In this document: positions 35,266 through 43,388 of the stretch, piece by piece | Layout of the letters: every line of letters starts with the position of its first letter | Numbering within the stretch: the stretch's first letter is position 1 | Source: Pseudomonas marginalis | Lineage (GTDB): Bacteria > Pseudomonadota > Gammaproteobacteria > Pseudomonadales > Pseudomonadaceae | NCBI RefSeq assembly: GCF_008692035.1 | Contig: NZ_VTFG01000002.1 | Location: forward strand, 496,001-560,000 | Length of the DNA: 64,000 nucleotides | Direction: 5' to 3' | Position numbers and translations under genes: made by a program | Notes under the pieces: generated by a model | What the model was told of the DNA's origin: nothing | What the model saw: the letters and a program-made list of their open reading frames with translations, nothing else | Databases searched by the model: none

Positions 35266-36252
35266 ATGTCCCTACACACTGCTACTTTCTCCCGCCGCTT
35301 CTCCGTCGCCCCAATGATGGATTGGACCGACCGCCACTGCCGGTTCTTCCTGCGCCTGCTCTCCAAACGCGCCCTGCTCTACACCGAGATGGTCACCACC
35401 GGCGCAATCCTCCACGGCGACCATGACCGCTTCCTGCGTCATAACGAAGCCGAGCACCCGCTCGCGCTCCAGCTCGGCGGCAGTGTCCCCGCAGACCTGG
35501 CAGCCTGCGCCCGTATGGCCGAGGCTGCCGGTTACGACGAAGTGAACCTGAACGTCGGCTGCCCCAGCGACCGCGTCCAGAACAACATGATCGGCGCGAT
35601 CCTGATGGCTCACCCGGCCCTGGTGGCCGATTGTGTGAAGGCGATGCGTGATGCGGTGTCGATTCCGGTAACGGTGAAGCACCGTATCGGCATCAACGGC
35701 AGGGACAGTTATGCCCAGTTGTGTGATTTCGTCGGGACGGTGAAGGACGCCGGCTGCACCAGTTTCACCGTGCATGCGCGGATTGCGATTCTTGAGGGCT
35801 TGTCGCCGAAGGAAAACCGCGACATTCCGCCGTTGCGGTATGACGTGGCGGCGCAGTTGAAGCAGGATTTCCCTGAGCTGGAGATTATTCTCAACGGCGG
35901 GATCAAGACGCTGGAGCAATGCCATGAGCATTTACAGACGTTTGACGGGGTGATGCTGGGCCGCGAGGCTTATCACAATCCGTATCTGCTGGCGGAGGTG
36001 GATCAGCAGTTGTTTGGTAGCGCGCAGCCTGTGATCAGTCGGGCGGAGGCGTTGGCGCAGTTGCGGCCTTATATTGCTGAGCATTTGGCGACTGGCGGGA
36101 CGATGCATCACATTACGCGGCATGTGTTGGGGTTGGGCACCGGTTTCCCTGGGGCGCGCAGATTCAGGCAGTTGTTGTCGGTGGATATCCATAAGGCTGC
36201 GGATCCATTGGCATTGCTTGATCAGGCTGGGGCTTTGTTGGAAGGGCGTTGA
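35266..36252 (+). CDS. dusA: tRNA-dihydrouridine(20/20a) synthase DusA
   Basis: 328 residues, FMN-dependent TIM barrel that reduces U20/U20a in the tRNA D-loop. RRFSVAPMMDWTDRHCR is the DusA-specific start; the catalytic Cys is in NVGCPSDRVQ; VKHRIGIN and LNGGIK are FMN-binding loops. It precedes tal, as in P. aeruginosa (PA2795-PA2796). Confidence 0.96.
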   Translation: MSLHTATFSRRFSVAPMMDWTDRHCRFFLRLLSKRALLYTEMVTTGAILHGDHDRFLRHNEAEHPLALQLGGSVPADLAACARMAEAAGYDEVNLNVGCPSDRVQNNMIGAILMAHPALVADCVKAMRDAVSIPVTVKHRIGINGRDSYAQLCDFVGTVKDAGCTSFTVHARIAILEGLSPKENRDIPPLRYDVAAQLKQDFPELEIILNGGIKTLEQCHEHLQTFDGVMLGREAYHNPYLLAEVDQQLFGSAQPVISRAEALAQLRPYIAEHLATGGTMHHITRHVLGLGTGFPGARRFRQLLSVDIHKAADPLALLDQAGALLEGR

Positions 36253-36566
36253 TTGGATAGCTTGCAGGGGGGGTCAGGTGGTTATTGGATGAGCCGACAC
36301 ACTGCCATCGGGGGCAAGCCCCCTCCCACATTTGGTGCGGTGTGTGCCAGGGAAGGAGTCAGTTGGCATGAAGGCGCTATCCAAGTGTCATCGGGCAGTC
36401 GGGTTGAACCTGTCGGCCGTTCTGGCCTCCTATTCAGCACTACGGCCGGGCATTCAAACGGCTGTTTTCAGGTTGTTGCCCTCGCAAACGATCGAACGCA
36501 TTTGCGCCCTTGAGCGCCTGCCAGCGCTCGGGTAATGTCATCAGACCCATAGGACAGAGCACGCCC
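36253..36566. other. Intergenic region between dusA and tal
   Basis: About 310 bases with a single REP arm at 36306-36335 and the tal promoter. A 55-codon frame at 36368-36535 has a GGAAGGAG upstream but no other support. Confidence 0.5.
36306..36335. repeat. Solitary REP arm
   Basis: ATCGGGGGCAAGCCCCCTCC followed by CACATTTGG: one intact GI-type arm without a partner within 150 bases. Its short internal hairpin is retained. Confidence 0.85.
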
Positions 36567-37493
36567 ATGACTTCCAAGCTGGAACAACTCAAGCAATTCA
36601 CTACTGTCGTAGCCGATACCGGCGATTTTTCCACCCTCGCCAAGCTCAAGCCCCAAGACGCCACTACCAACCCTTCCCTGCTGCTCAAGGCCGCGTCGAT
36701 TCCGGGCTATGCCAAGCTGCTGGATGAGTGTGTGCAGGATTGCAACGGTGATGTCGGCCTGGCCAGCGACCGTTTCGCGGTGGCTGTGGGCCAGGAGATC
36801 CTTAAGGTCGTGCCAGGGCGCATCTCCACCGAGGTGGATGCCCGCCTGTCGTTCGACACTGACGCCGTACTCAAGCGTGCGCACCGTCTGATCGACCTGT
36901 ACGACAAAGCTGGGGTTAGCCGTGACCGCGTGCTGATCAAGATCGCGTCCACCTGGGAAGGCATCCGCGCGGCGGAGAAGCTGGAAAAAGAAGGCATCCA
37001 GACCAACCTGACCCTGCTGTTCTCGTTTGCCCAGGCGGTGGCGTGCGCAGAAGCCGGCGTGTTCCTGATTTCACCGTTCGTAGGCCGTATCTACGACTGG
37101 TACAAGAAAGCCAATGGCAACGACTACACCGGCGCTGATGATCCGGGCGTGCAGTCGGTGACACGCATCTACAACTACTACAAGGCTAATGGCTACAAGA
37201 CCGTGGTGATGGGTGCGAGTTTCCGCAACCTGAGCCAGATTGAAGAGCTGGCCGGCTGTGATCGCCTGACCATCAGCCCGGACCTGCTGGAGAAGCTGGC
37301 GGCGGATGACGGCAAGCTGGAACGCAAGTTGTCGCCAGGGCACGCCGGAGAAGCGCGAGTGCATCTGACTGAAGCGCAGTTCCGTTGGGAGTCCAACGAG
37401 GATGTGATGGCGACTGAGAAGCTGGCGGAGGGGATTCGTCAGTTTGCCCGGGACCAGGAGAAGCTTGAGGCACTGTTGTCCGCCAAGCTGTAA
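36567..37493 (+). CDS. tal: Transaldolase
   Basis: 308 residues, class I aldolase of the pentose phosphate pathway that moves a dihydroxyacetone unit between sugar phosphates. QDATTNPSLLLKA holds the catalytic Asp, and the Schiff-base Lys is in RVLIKIASTWEGI; GIQTNLTLLFSFAQA follows. The ATG at 36567 gives the standard MTSKLEQLKQFTTVVADTGD start; an upstream in-frame extension is rejected. A strong terminator follows at 37508. Confidence 0.97.
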   Translation: MTSKLEQLKQFTTVVADTGDFSTLAKLKPQDATTNPSLLLKAASIPGYAKLLDECVQDCNGDVGLASDRFAVAVGQEILKVVPGRISTEVDARLSFDTDAVLKRAHRLIDLYDKAGVSRDRVLIKIASTWEGIRAAEKLEKEGIQTNLTLLFSFAQAVACAEAGVFLISPFVGRIYDWYKKANGNDYTGADDPGVQSVTRIYNYYKANGYKTVVMGASFRNLSQIEELAGCDRLTISPDLLEKLAADDGKLERKLSPGHAGEARVHLTEAQFRWESNEDVMATEKLAEGIRQFARDQEKLEALLSAKL

Positions 37494-37507
37494 ACGGCGC
37501 AGGCGGC

Positions 37508-37545
37508 AAAAAGGGCGGTACCTGTGAGGGTATCGCCCTTTTTTT
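37508..37545. terminator. Intrinsic terminator of tal and rssC
   Basis: Ten-bp stem GGGCGGTACC / GGTATCGCCC (one G-U), TGTGAG loop, T7 on the + side and A5 on the other. Placed between convergent tal and rssC. Confidence 0.93.
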
Positions 37546-37580
37546 GCTCTGTTGTCCCCTACGTGCAGGCGATCCTGGGA

Positions 37581-38063
37581 TCAGTGACGCTCGAGGGCGT
37601 TGACGAGGTCGTGGAAGGCTTCGCGGTTGGACTCGTTGAGGCCCATCAGGATCTTGTGCGCTTCCAGCACCTTGACCCGCACCACTTCCTCGGACTGATC
37701 CTGGGACGGCAGGTCGGTGAGGCATTCCGGGCATGGGATCGGGCGATCAACGATGTTGAACACCTGGTCGAAGCCCATGGACTGCAACAGACGGGTGATG
37801 TCTTCGTGGGTGGTGACGACGGTCGGCAACAGGCCGACCTTCTGCCGGGACAGAATGGACAACTTGGCCAACAGCCCAAGGGTGGTGCTATCGATGCTGC
37901 GGGTTTCGGTCAGATCGATCACGATCGCCGAGAAATTCAACGCCGTGAAAATCCGCTCAATCGTCGCATCCAGCGCCGAACACAAGGTCAGGCGCACTTC
38001 ACCGACAAACTTCAGGACGAAGGTCCCGTCTTGCTCGGCGAATTGGATTCTTCCGGTACTCAT
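37581..38063 (-). CDS. rssC: STAS-domain anti-sigma factor antagonist RssC
   Basis: 160 residues. The STAS domain fills about 5-105; IVIDLTETRSIDSTTLGLLA contains the DSxxL/T loop whose Ser is the usual phosphorylation site. A 50-residue tail with CPECL follows. Its ATG overlaps the TGA of the response-regulator gene by one base (TGATG), so its phospho-state is probably set by that protein's PP2C domain. Same order as PA2797-PA2798. Confidence 0.87.
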   Translation of the reverse strand: MSTGRIQFAEQDGTFVLKFVGEVRLTLCSALDATIERIFTALNFSAIVIDLTETRSIDSTTLGLLAKLSILSRQKVGLLPTVVTTHEDITRLLQSMGFDQVFNIVDRPIPCPECLTDLPSQDQSEEVVRVKVLEAHKILMGLNESNREAFHDLVNALERH

Positions 38064-39244
38064 CAAAGATTCCTGCTCAACACCAATAGGGCGATATCAT
38101 CCGGCATCTCCCCTAGCGTGGCCAATCCAAAAACCTGCCGCAGGCCATCCAGGCTGCCGCCCGCCGACTTGACCTTCTGGGGCAAGGCGGCTTCTTTCTC
38201 TTTGAGTGTAGGCTCTGGAAGAAGGTCCAGGATGCCGTCGGACATCAGCGTCAGGCTGAACGTCGGCGGCAGCTCCAGGATGTGGTCTTCGTAAGTAGCT
38301 TCATTGAACAAGCCTACGGGCAGACCACGCCCTTCCAGGTAACGCACACTGTCGGGAGTGTATAAAACAGGCATCGGCAGGTGACCGCCGATGCTGTAGG
38401 TCAAAAGACCGGTTTCTTCATCAATCACGCCGCCTACCATCGTCACGTGCTTGCCCAGCTTGCAGCTGATCAGGCCTCGGTTGATGTGGCCCAGCACCTC
38501 GGAGGGGGTAAACTCCGGCAAGGTGCCATTGCGCTTGGATTCGAACAACAGCCGTGTGGTCATGAACTTCAACAACACGGTGACAAAAGCAGAGGAAGCA
38601 CCATGGCCGGAGACATCGGCCAGGTAGAACGCGACACGCCGCTCGTCAACACGGAAATAGTCGACAAAATCGCCCGACAGGTACAGCGACGGGATGATCT
38701 GGTGAGCAAACTGAAATTCGTCGATGGTCCAGGGGCTGACCGGCAGCATGTTCATCTGCACCTGGCGACCGGCGTTCTGGTCTTCCTGGAGCAGGTTAAG
38801 GCTGGCTTCGAGTTCGCGGTTGGCGGTTTCGAGCTTTTCGCGGTAGCGCTGGTTCTCGACCAGCAAGCGCGCACGATCCAAGGCGCGGCGCACAGAGTGC
38901 TCCAGTACCGCCAGGTCTTCGAGGGGCTTGATCAGGTAGTCGGCAGCGCCCAGACGCAACGCTTCGACGGCATCGTTCATGACGCCGGCACCGGACACGA
39001 CAATCACCGGCGTCTGCGGGGCAAGCTCGGTCACCTGGCGAATCAGCTCCAGGCCGCCCATCTGGGGCATGCGCAGGTCGCAGATCACGAGGTCGGGCTG
39101 GTCGCGCTCGAATACCTGGAGACCCTGTTGGCCATTACTGGCCTGCAGGACGCTGAAGCCACTGTCTTCCAAATAGGCCGCGAGGCTCGCGCGCACTACT
39201 TCGTCGTCATCGATTATCAGCAGCGTGGCACTGGTTTTTTGCAT
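38063..39244 (-). CDS. rssB: Response regulator with PP2C phosphatase domain, RssB
   Basis: 393 residues. Receiver domain 7-125 with phospho-acceptor Asp56 (VICDLRMP) and the Lys in DYLIKPL; a coiled linker (about 130-165, ENQRYREKLETANRELEASL); then a SpoIIE/PP2C domain with GDFVDYF, ADVSGHG and SDGILDLL metal sites. In pseudomonads RssB is linked to RpoS stability, in partner with the STAS protein next door. Which kinase phosphorylates it is not shown here. Confidence 0.9.
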   Translation of the reverse strand: MQKTSATLLIIDDDEVVRASLAAYLEDSGFSVLQASNGQQGLQVFERDQPDLVICDLRMPQMGGLELIRQVTELAPQTPVIVVSGAGVMNDAVEALRLGAADYLIKPLEDLAVLEHSVRRALDRARLLVENQRYREKLETANRELEASLNLLQEDQNAGRQVQMNMLPVSPWTIDEFQFAHQIIPSLYLSGDFVDYFRVDERRVAFYLADVSGHGASSAFVTVLLKFMTTRLLFESKRNGTLPEFTPSEVLGHINRGLISCKLGKHVTMVGGVIDEETGLLTYSIGGHLPMPVLYTPDSVRYLEGRGLPVGLFNEATYEDHILELPPTFSLTLMSDGILDLLPEPTLKEKEAALPQKVKSAGGSLDGLRQVFGLATLGEMPDDIALLVLSRNL

Positions 39245-39520
39245 GTGGGCAAACGGCGCCAGAATTAGGTTGGCGTAGGTGGCTCGGCAATGGCCGGGCT
39301 CACGTACTGGATTCGCTTTCTAGCCTCTCTGTACTACAACGCAATGGGATTTTTCCCATGCACAACTGTAAAGCAGAGGTGCCCTTCTAAGGCGCAGACG
39401 GTACTCCCATCCGCCGGGGGTTTCAAGCTCATGCCGATGGTCGCCGGGCGTCTTTACATCGCAAATCACCGGGAGTTATAAGAACAGCCAAGACCACAAC
39501 ACAAAGTAAGGATGGAACCG

Positions 39521-39817
39521 ATGGGCGAACACGAGCGCGACTACGCCGAAAAACGCGATTTCATCCGCATGCGGGTGGATGCCGAAGTATCTTTGCTCCA
39601 CGAAGGCCAGGAGTTTGCCGGGGTTTGCGTGGACCTTTCCAGCTCCGGGATGCAGGTGCAGGCACCGCGTCAGTTCGCGGTGGGAGACCTACTCACCGTG
39701 CGCATTGATTCAGAGCACGCGGCGCTCAAGGGCCTGGAGGCTGACACGGAAGTGGTCTGGACCAAAACCGTGGGCGACGAGCAACAACTCGGGCTTAGGA
39801 TCCTGAAAATGCGCTGA
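39521..39817 (+). CDS. PilZ-domain protein (c-di-GMP binding)
   Basis: 98 residues, a stand-alone PilZ domain. The Arg motif is in KRDFIRMRVD and the second motif is DLSSSGMQV (D-x-S-x-x-G), so it should bind cyclic di-GMP. I choose the ATG at 39521, eight bases after TAAGGA; an ATG at 39512 would sit on top of the ribosome site. It is divergent from rssB; the same PilZ gene follows PA2798 in P. aeruginosa. Confidence 0.9.
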   Translation: MGEHERDYAEKRDFIRMRVDAEVSLLHEGQEFAGVCVDLSSSGMQVQAPRQFAVGDLLTVRIDSEHAALKGLEADTEVVWTKTVGDEQQLGLRILKMR

Positions 39818-39828
39818 AACCCGCGCAC

Positions 39829-39860
39829 AAAAAAGGCGACCGCCAGGGTCGCCTTTTTTT
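39829..39860. terminator. Bidirectional intrinsic terminator
   Basis: AAAAAAGGCGACC, GCCA loop, GGGTCGCCTTTTTTT. Perfect stem between the convergent PilZ and mlaA genes. Confidence 0.95.
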
Positions 39861-39879
39861 CATTTCAAAACATCACAGC

Positions 39880-40569
39880 TTAAAAGTCGTCGACGACCTT
39901 GCCGTCCTTGACCTTGAACTCGCGGTTCTGCAGGTAGGCATTGCGGATAAAGGTGTACTTGTCGCCGGTGATCAATTTCTCGCTGTCGAGCAGGCTGGCA
40001 CGGGTGTCAACGATGTTCAGGCCCATGGTGCTGTTGCGCCAGCCGATATCGTTCATATAGCGGTACGGTTGGGTGTAGCTGTCCACGTATTTGGACGGTG
40101 CATCACGCAAGGTGCTCGGGCCCAGCAGCGGGATCATCACGTAGGGACCGCTGCCCACGCCCCAGTAACCGAGGGTCTGGCCGAAGTCTTCATCACTGCG
40201 TTGCAGCCCCATTTTGGTGCCGACGTCGATAAAGCCCAGCACGCCGAACGTGGTGTTAACCAGCAAGCGCGCAGTGTCGACCCCGGCATTGTGGGGTTTG
40301 AGCTGCAGCACGTTGTTGGCCAGGTTGCCGACATCGCCGATATTGCGGAAGAAGTTGTGGATACCATCTTCGACAAATTGCGGAGTGATCCACTGATAGC
40401 CTTGGGCCAATGGCTTGAGGGCATAGGTATCAACGGTGTCGTTGAAGGTGAAGATCGGGCGGTTGACGCTTTCCCATGGATCATCTTCCGATGCAGCCTG
40501 TGCAGCGAAAGGCGCCAGCAGGACAGTGGCACACACCGATAGCTGAGCGAAGTAGTGGCTCCAGCGCAT
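39880..40569 (-). CDS. mlaA: MlaA (VacJ) family protein, apparently without lipobox
   Basis: 229 residues. MlaA sits in the outer membrane and removes misplaced phospholipids for the Mla pathway back to the inner membrane. The family start WESVNRPIFTFNDTVDTYALKP and DFGQTLGYWGVGSGPYV are clear. The N-terminus is a Sec leader ending AAQA, with no Cys at the cleavage point: the only Cys, at residue 13, follows LSV, a poor lipobox. It may be non-lipidated, unlike E. coli MlaA. It converges with the PilZ gene. Confidence 0.92.
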   Translation of the reverse strand: MRWSHYFAQLSVCATVLLAPFAAQAASEDDPWESVNRPIFTFNDTVDTYALKPLAQGYQWITPQFVEDGIHNFFRNIGDVGNLANNVLQLKPHNAGVDTARLLVNTTFGVLGFIDVGTKMGLQRSDEDFGQTLGYWGVGSGPYVMIPLLGPSTLRDAPSKYVDSYTQPYRYMNDIGWRNSTMGLNIVDTRASLLDSEKLITGDKYTFIRNAYLQNREFKVKDGKVVDDF

Positions 40570-40763
40570 AGCTTTTGCTCCTTGAATGGTCTGTCATGGG
40601 CGCTATGCCCTGAATAAGGCCGTCAGTATATGACGGAAGTGTCCAATTAGGCAGCTGCTAGGAATCGTCCTAACACAAATGGACAATTTTCCTACAATTA
40701 CCCCGCTGTCATCTGCTTGTCATCCTGCCCCGATAGCGTCACAGCTATTTCAGGGATGTCGAC

Positions 40764-41372
40764 ATGCCTCACGCCGAGATAGCCATCGCCAACGCGCCCG
40801 CCTTGACTGCTGTTCTGTTTGGCCTGAGTGGTTGCCTGGTGGACTTTGGTTCCCGGGCGCGCACCGATTCACCCTCCCCGGACTCCCAAGCCACACCCGG
40901 CGCCCTGAAAATCCTGCGCAGCCTCAAGGAACAAGGCGTCCCCTGTGCCTGGCTGGATGAACTGCCGCCTTCGGTAACCACACCACTGGCCGCCGTACTG
41001 CCCAACTGGCTCAAGGCCGCATCCCCCTCCTCCATCCGCTGGCCCGCCCCTCATGCCTGCTGGCAAGCCTTGATGGAACTCAACATTGAACGCCTGGAAG
41101 GTTGCGTACTGGTCAGCGGCGAGCCGCGCCTGTTGCAATCGGGCCTGAATGCCGGCTTGTGGACCATTGGCCTGGCCTCCTGTGGTTCATTGTGCGGCCT
41201 GGCGCCTGAGCAGTGGCAGGCGCTGAGCGACAAGGAACGCGAGCACAGGCGCGGCAAAGCCACCGTTGAGCTCTATGGCCTGGGGGTCCACTCGGTGATC
41301 GATCACCTCGGTGAACTCGGCACCTGCCTGGCCGACATCAGCCTGCGCCAGCTCAAAGGCGAGAAGCCCTGA
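40764..41372 (+). CDS. HAD-like pseudo-enzyme related to phosphonoacetaldehyde hydrolase
   Basis: 202 residues. The start AVLFGLSGCLVDFGSRA aligns with the HAD/PhnX motif FD-x-DG/AGT-LVDFGS, but the nucleophile Asp is Gly20 and the second Asp is Ser22. VLVSGEPRLLQSGLNAGLW matches motif IV (GD...GxxAGMW) with Glu for the usual Asp. The cap is shortened. So it cannot act as a normal phosphatase; a binding or regulatory role is likelier. P. aeruginosa has a PhnX-like paralogue in the same block. Codons are clean and GC-rich, so it is under selection or young. Confidence 0.75.
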   Translation: MPHAEIAIANAPALTAVLFGLSGCLVDFGSRARTDSPSPDSQATPGALKILRSLKEQGVPCAWLDELPPSVTTPLAAVLPNWLKAASPSSIRWPAPHACWQALMELNIERLEGCVLVSGEPRLLQSGLNAGLWTIGLASCGSLCGLAPEQWQALSDKEREHRRGKATVELYGLGVHSVIDHLGELGTCLADISLRQLKGEKP

Positions 41373-41482
41373 TCGAGATCATGCACAGTCGGCGCCCGTG
41401 GATTAATCTACAGGTCAGTCCGTAGACCTTTCACGGCGTGCCGTGGTCTATGCCAGTGCCTATCGATAAAAGGAAGAACGTC

Positions 41483-41749
41483 ATGCCTGATCGCAAAAAA
41501 CTGGAAGAACAGGTCGAGATCCTGCGCGGGCAGCTGGAACAGGAGCCGCCGCTGTCGGAAGAAAAACGTGATGCTCTGCAAGCCTTGATTGCCAAGTTTG
41601 AATTGCAACTTGAACTTGAACCAGCCACTCAAACGCCGAGTATTTCCGACGATGTGAGCCAAGCTGCCATAGAGTTCGGCGCTGAGCACCCGGTGATTTC
41701 CGGGACACTGCGCAATATCATGATCACCTTGGGCAATATGGGGATCTGA
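41483..41749 (+). CDS. DUF4404 family protein
   Basis: 88 residues, with a charged helical first half (MPDRKKLEEQVEILRGQLEQ) and a C-terminal AAIEFGAEHPVISGTLRNIM segment typical of DUF4404. Cytosolic by its lack of a leader. AGGAAG precedes the ATG at 41483; 15 in-frame residues upstream are rejected. No function is known. Confidence 0.82.
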   Translation: MPDRKKLEEQVEILRGQLEQEPPLSEEKRDALQALIAKFELQLELEPATQTPSISDDVSQAAIEFGAEHPVISGTLRNIMITLGNMGI

Positions 41750-41775
41750 CCCGAGCCCAAGCCAGGCGCAGAACC

Positions 41776-41810
41776 AAAAGGTAGGAGAGGGCTTGCCCCC
41801 TCCCACCTTT
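41776..41810. terminator. REP-derived hairpin between convergent genes
   Basis: AAAGGTAGGAGAGGGC, TT loop, GCCCCCTCCCACCTTT: 14 of 16 positions pair. It resembles the compact hairpin at 15271 and sits two bases from the queF stop. Confidence 0.7.
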
Positions 41811-41812
41811 GC

Positions 41813-42643
41813 TTACTGACGGGCCAGGCGCACGTTCTGGAACGCCACATCCTCAGTACTGCGGTAAGGGTTGATATCCAACCCGCCGCGCCGCACATAG
41901 CGCGCATACACCGTTAACTTCTCCGGCTTCAGCAAACGCTGCAGGTCGAGGAAAATGCGCTCCACGCACTGTTCATGGAAATCCGAGTGCTGGCGAAAGC
42001 TCACCAGGTATTCCAGCAAACTCCCGTGATCCAACGCCGAACCACGGTACTCCACCACCACGCTGCCCCAGTCGGGCTGGCTGGTCACCGGGCAGTTGGA
42101 CTTGAGCAGGTGGCTGTGCACGCTCTCCTCGACAATGCGCGAGTCATCACAACGCAGCAGCTCCGGGCGCGGGTGTTCGTAGTTGCTGACACTGATATCC
42201 AGATCGTCAATGCACGTGCCCGGCAACGCCATCACGCCTTCGGCCCCAATGTCGGCCAAGCTGCGGATACGCACGGTAACAGGCTTGCCGGCGGCGGCGC
42301 TGAGGTCGGTGCGCAGGGTCGCTTCCAGGCTTGGTGTATCGGTGAACGCGGTCTGGTTCAGCGAGTTGAGGTACAGCTTGAACGACTTGGACTCGATGAT
42401 GTTCGGCGAGTCGGCGGGGATGCTGAACTCACCGATGGCCACCACCGGCTTGCCCGACGGCAGCAGCCAGGACAACTCGAAGCAGTTCCAGAAATCCACG
42501 CCCTTGTACGGCAGGGTCTCGGCGCTCAGGCCCAGCTCGGCCCATTTGGCGGCGCGTGGAATCGGGAACAGCAACGAAGGGGTGTAGGTGGAAATGTATT
42601 CACTGGACTTGCCCAGCGGCGAATGTTCGGCTGCGGGATGCAT
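41813..42643 (-). CDS. queF: NADPH-dependent 7-cyano-7-deazaguanine reductase QueF
   Basis: 276 residues, the long (unimodular) QueF form. It reduces preQ0 to preQ1 in queuosine synthesis. The family motif is ESKSFKLYLNSLNQT, with catalytic Cys184 in SNCPVTSQPDWG and Asp191 after it. C-terminal FHEQCVERIFLDL completes the T-fold. Matches PA2806 in place and length. Confidence 0.96.
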   Translation of the reverse strand: MHPAAEHSPLGKSSEYISTYTPSLLFPIPRAAKWAELGLSAETLPYKGVDFWNCFELSWLLPSGKPVVAIGEFSIPADSPNIIESKSFKLYLNSLNQTAFTDTPSLEATLRTDLSAAAGKPVTVRIRSLADIGAEGVMALPGTCIDDLDISVSNYEHPRPELLRCDDSRIVEESVHSHLLKSNCPVTSQPDWGSVVVEYRGSALDHGSLLEYLVSFRQHSDFHEQCVERIFLDLQRLLKPEKLTVYARYVRRGGLDINPYRSTEDVAFQNVRLARQ

Positions 42644-42709
42644 GGCGGAAACCTGGCTAAATAAACCGCGCCAGTCTACCAGCCTTTGCCCCCGCCCTTA
42701 AGAAACGCC

Positions 42710-43231
42710 TTACTCAACGGTCAGCTTGCCGACCATGCCCGCCTGATAATGCCCGGGGAGGTTGCAGGCAAACTCCAGGCCGGTGGCCTTGGTGAACGTC
42801 CAGGTCAGCTCAGCGGTCTTGCCGGGCTCCACCAGCACGCTGTTGGGATCGTCGTGTTTCATGCCGCCCATTTCACCGTGGCCCATGGCACTATGATCCA
42901 TCTTGCCCATTCCCGTGGAAGTGAGCATGCCGCTGGCCTGCATCTGCAGCATTTCCTTCTGGTGTTCGGCGTGCATCGCCGCGTCACCGAGGTTGAATTC
43001 ATGCAGCAACTGACCTTTGTTGACCAGTACAAAGCGCACCGTCTCACCGGCCTTGACGTCCAGGGACTTGGGCGAAAAGGAAATATCCTGCAGCGTCACT
43101 TCCACGGTGCGTGTGGCCTTATCCGCCGGTGCCGGCTGGCCGAACGCATAGGTATGGGCCGCATCCGCCATTGCATTGAAACTCAACGCCAACAGGCAGC
43201 CCGCCAACAACAGGGGTGTACGCAATGCCAT
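42710..43231 (-). CDS. Copper-binding cupredoxin-like periplasmic protein
   Basis: 173 residues. A Sec leader ends AMADAAH (about residue 23). The cupredoxin fold closes with FACNLPGHYQAGM (Cys-x4-His-x4-Met) and an upstream His in LLHEFNLG, giving a type-1 copper site. A Met/His-rich insert between (MHAEHQKEML, GMGKMDHSAMGHGEM) may bind Cu(I). It is divergent from copRS with a cop-box between, so copper should induce it. GGAGA precedes the ATG at 43231. Confidence 0.92.
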   Translation of the reverse strand: MALRTPLLLAGCLLALSFNAMADAAHTYAFGQPAPADKATRTVEVTLQDISFSPKSLDVKAGETVRFVLVNKGQLLHEFNLGDAAMHAEHQKEMLQMQASGMLTSTGMGKMDHSAMGHGEMGGMKHDDPNSVLVEPGKTAELTWTFTKATGLEFACNLPGHYQAGMVGKLTVE

Positions 43232-43308
43232 CTCGATTCTCCAAAAAGTGTGCAACCTGCTTGGACAGCACTCTAAGAGTGCGCCGCTGCCAGCCAGCTG
43301 ACTGCTAG

Positions 43309-43323
43309 ATTACAACTTTGTCA
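43309..43323 (-). promoter_or_regulatory. CopR-binding box (cop box)
   Basis: On the minus strand TGACAAAGTTGTAAT, matching the TGACA-N3-TTGTAAT cop box known from Pseudomonas copper promoters. One site lies between cupredoxin and copRS and could activate both. Confidence 0.75.
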
Positions 43324-43388
43324 GGTTGCGCCCTTCCCCTGGCACCCAGGGTATAAAGCCCCTCGTGAACTGTTGCCAAGAGCCGCCC

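Noticed and set aside
36368..36535. 55-codon frame before tal with GGAAGGAG upstream
   Set aside because: Only the ribosome-like site supports it; composition is not coding-like and it runs to 32 bases before tal. Could be checked by conservation.
39290..39481. 63-codon frame between rssB and the PilZ gene
   Set aside because: No ribosome site and composition unlike neighbours.
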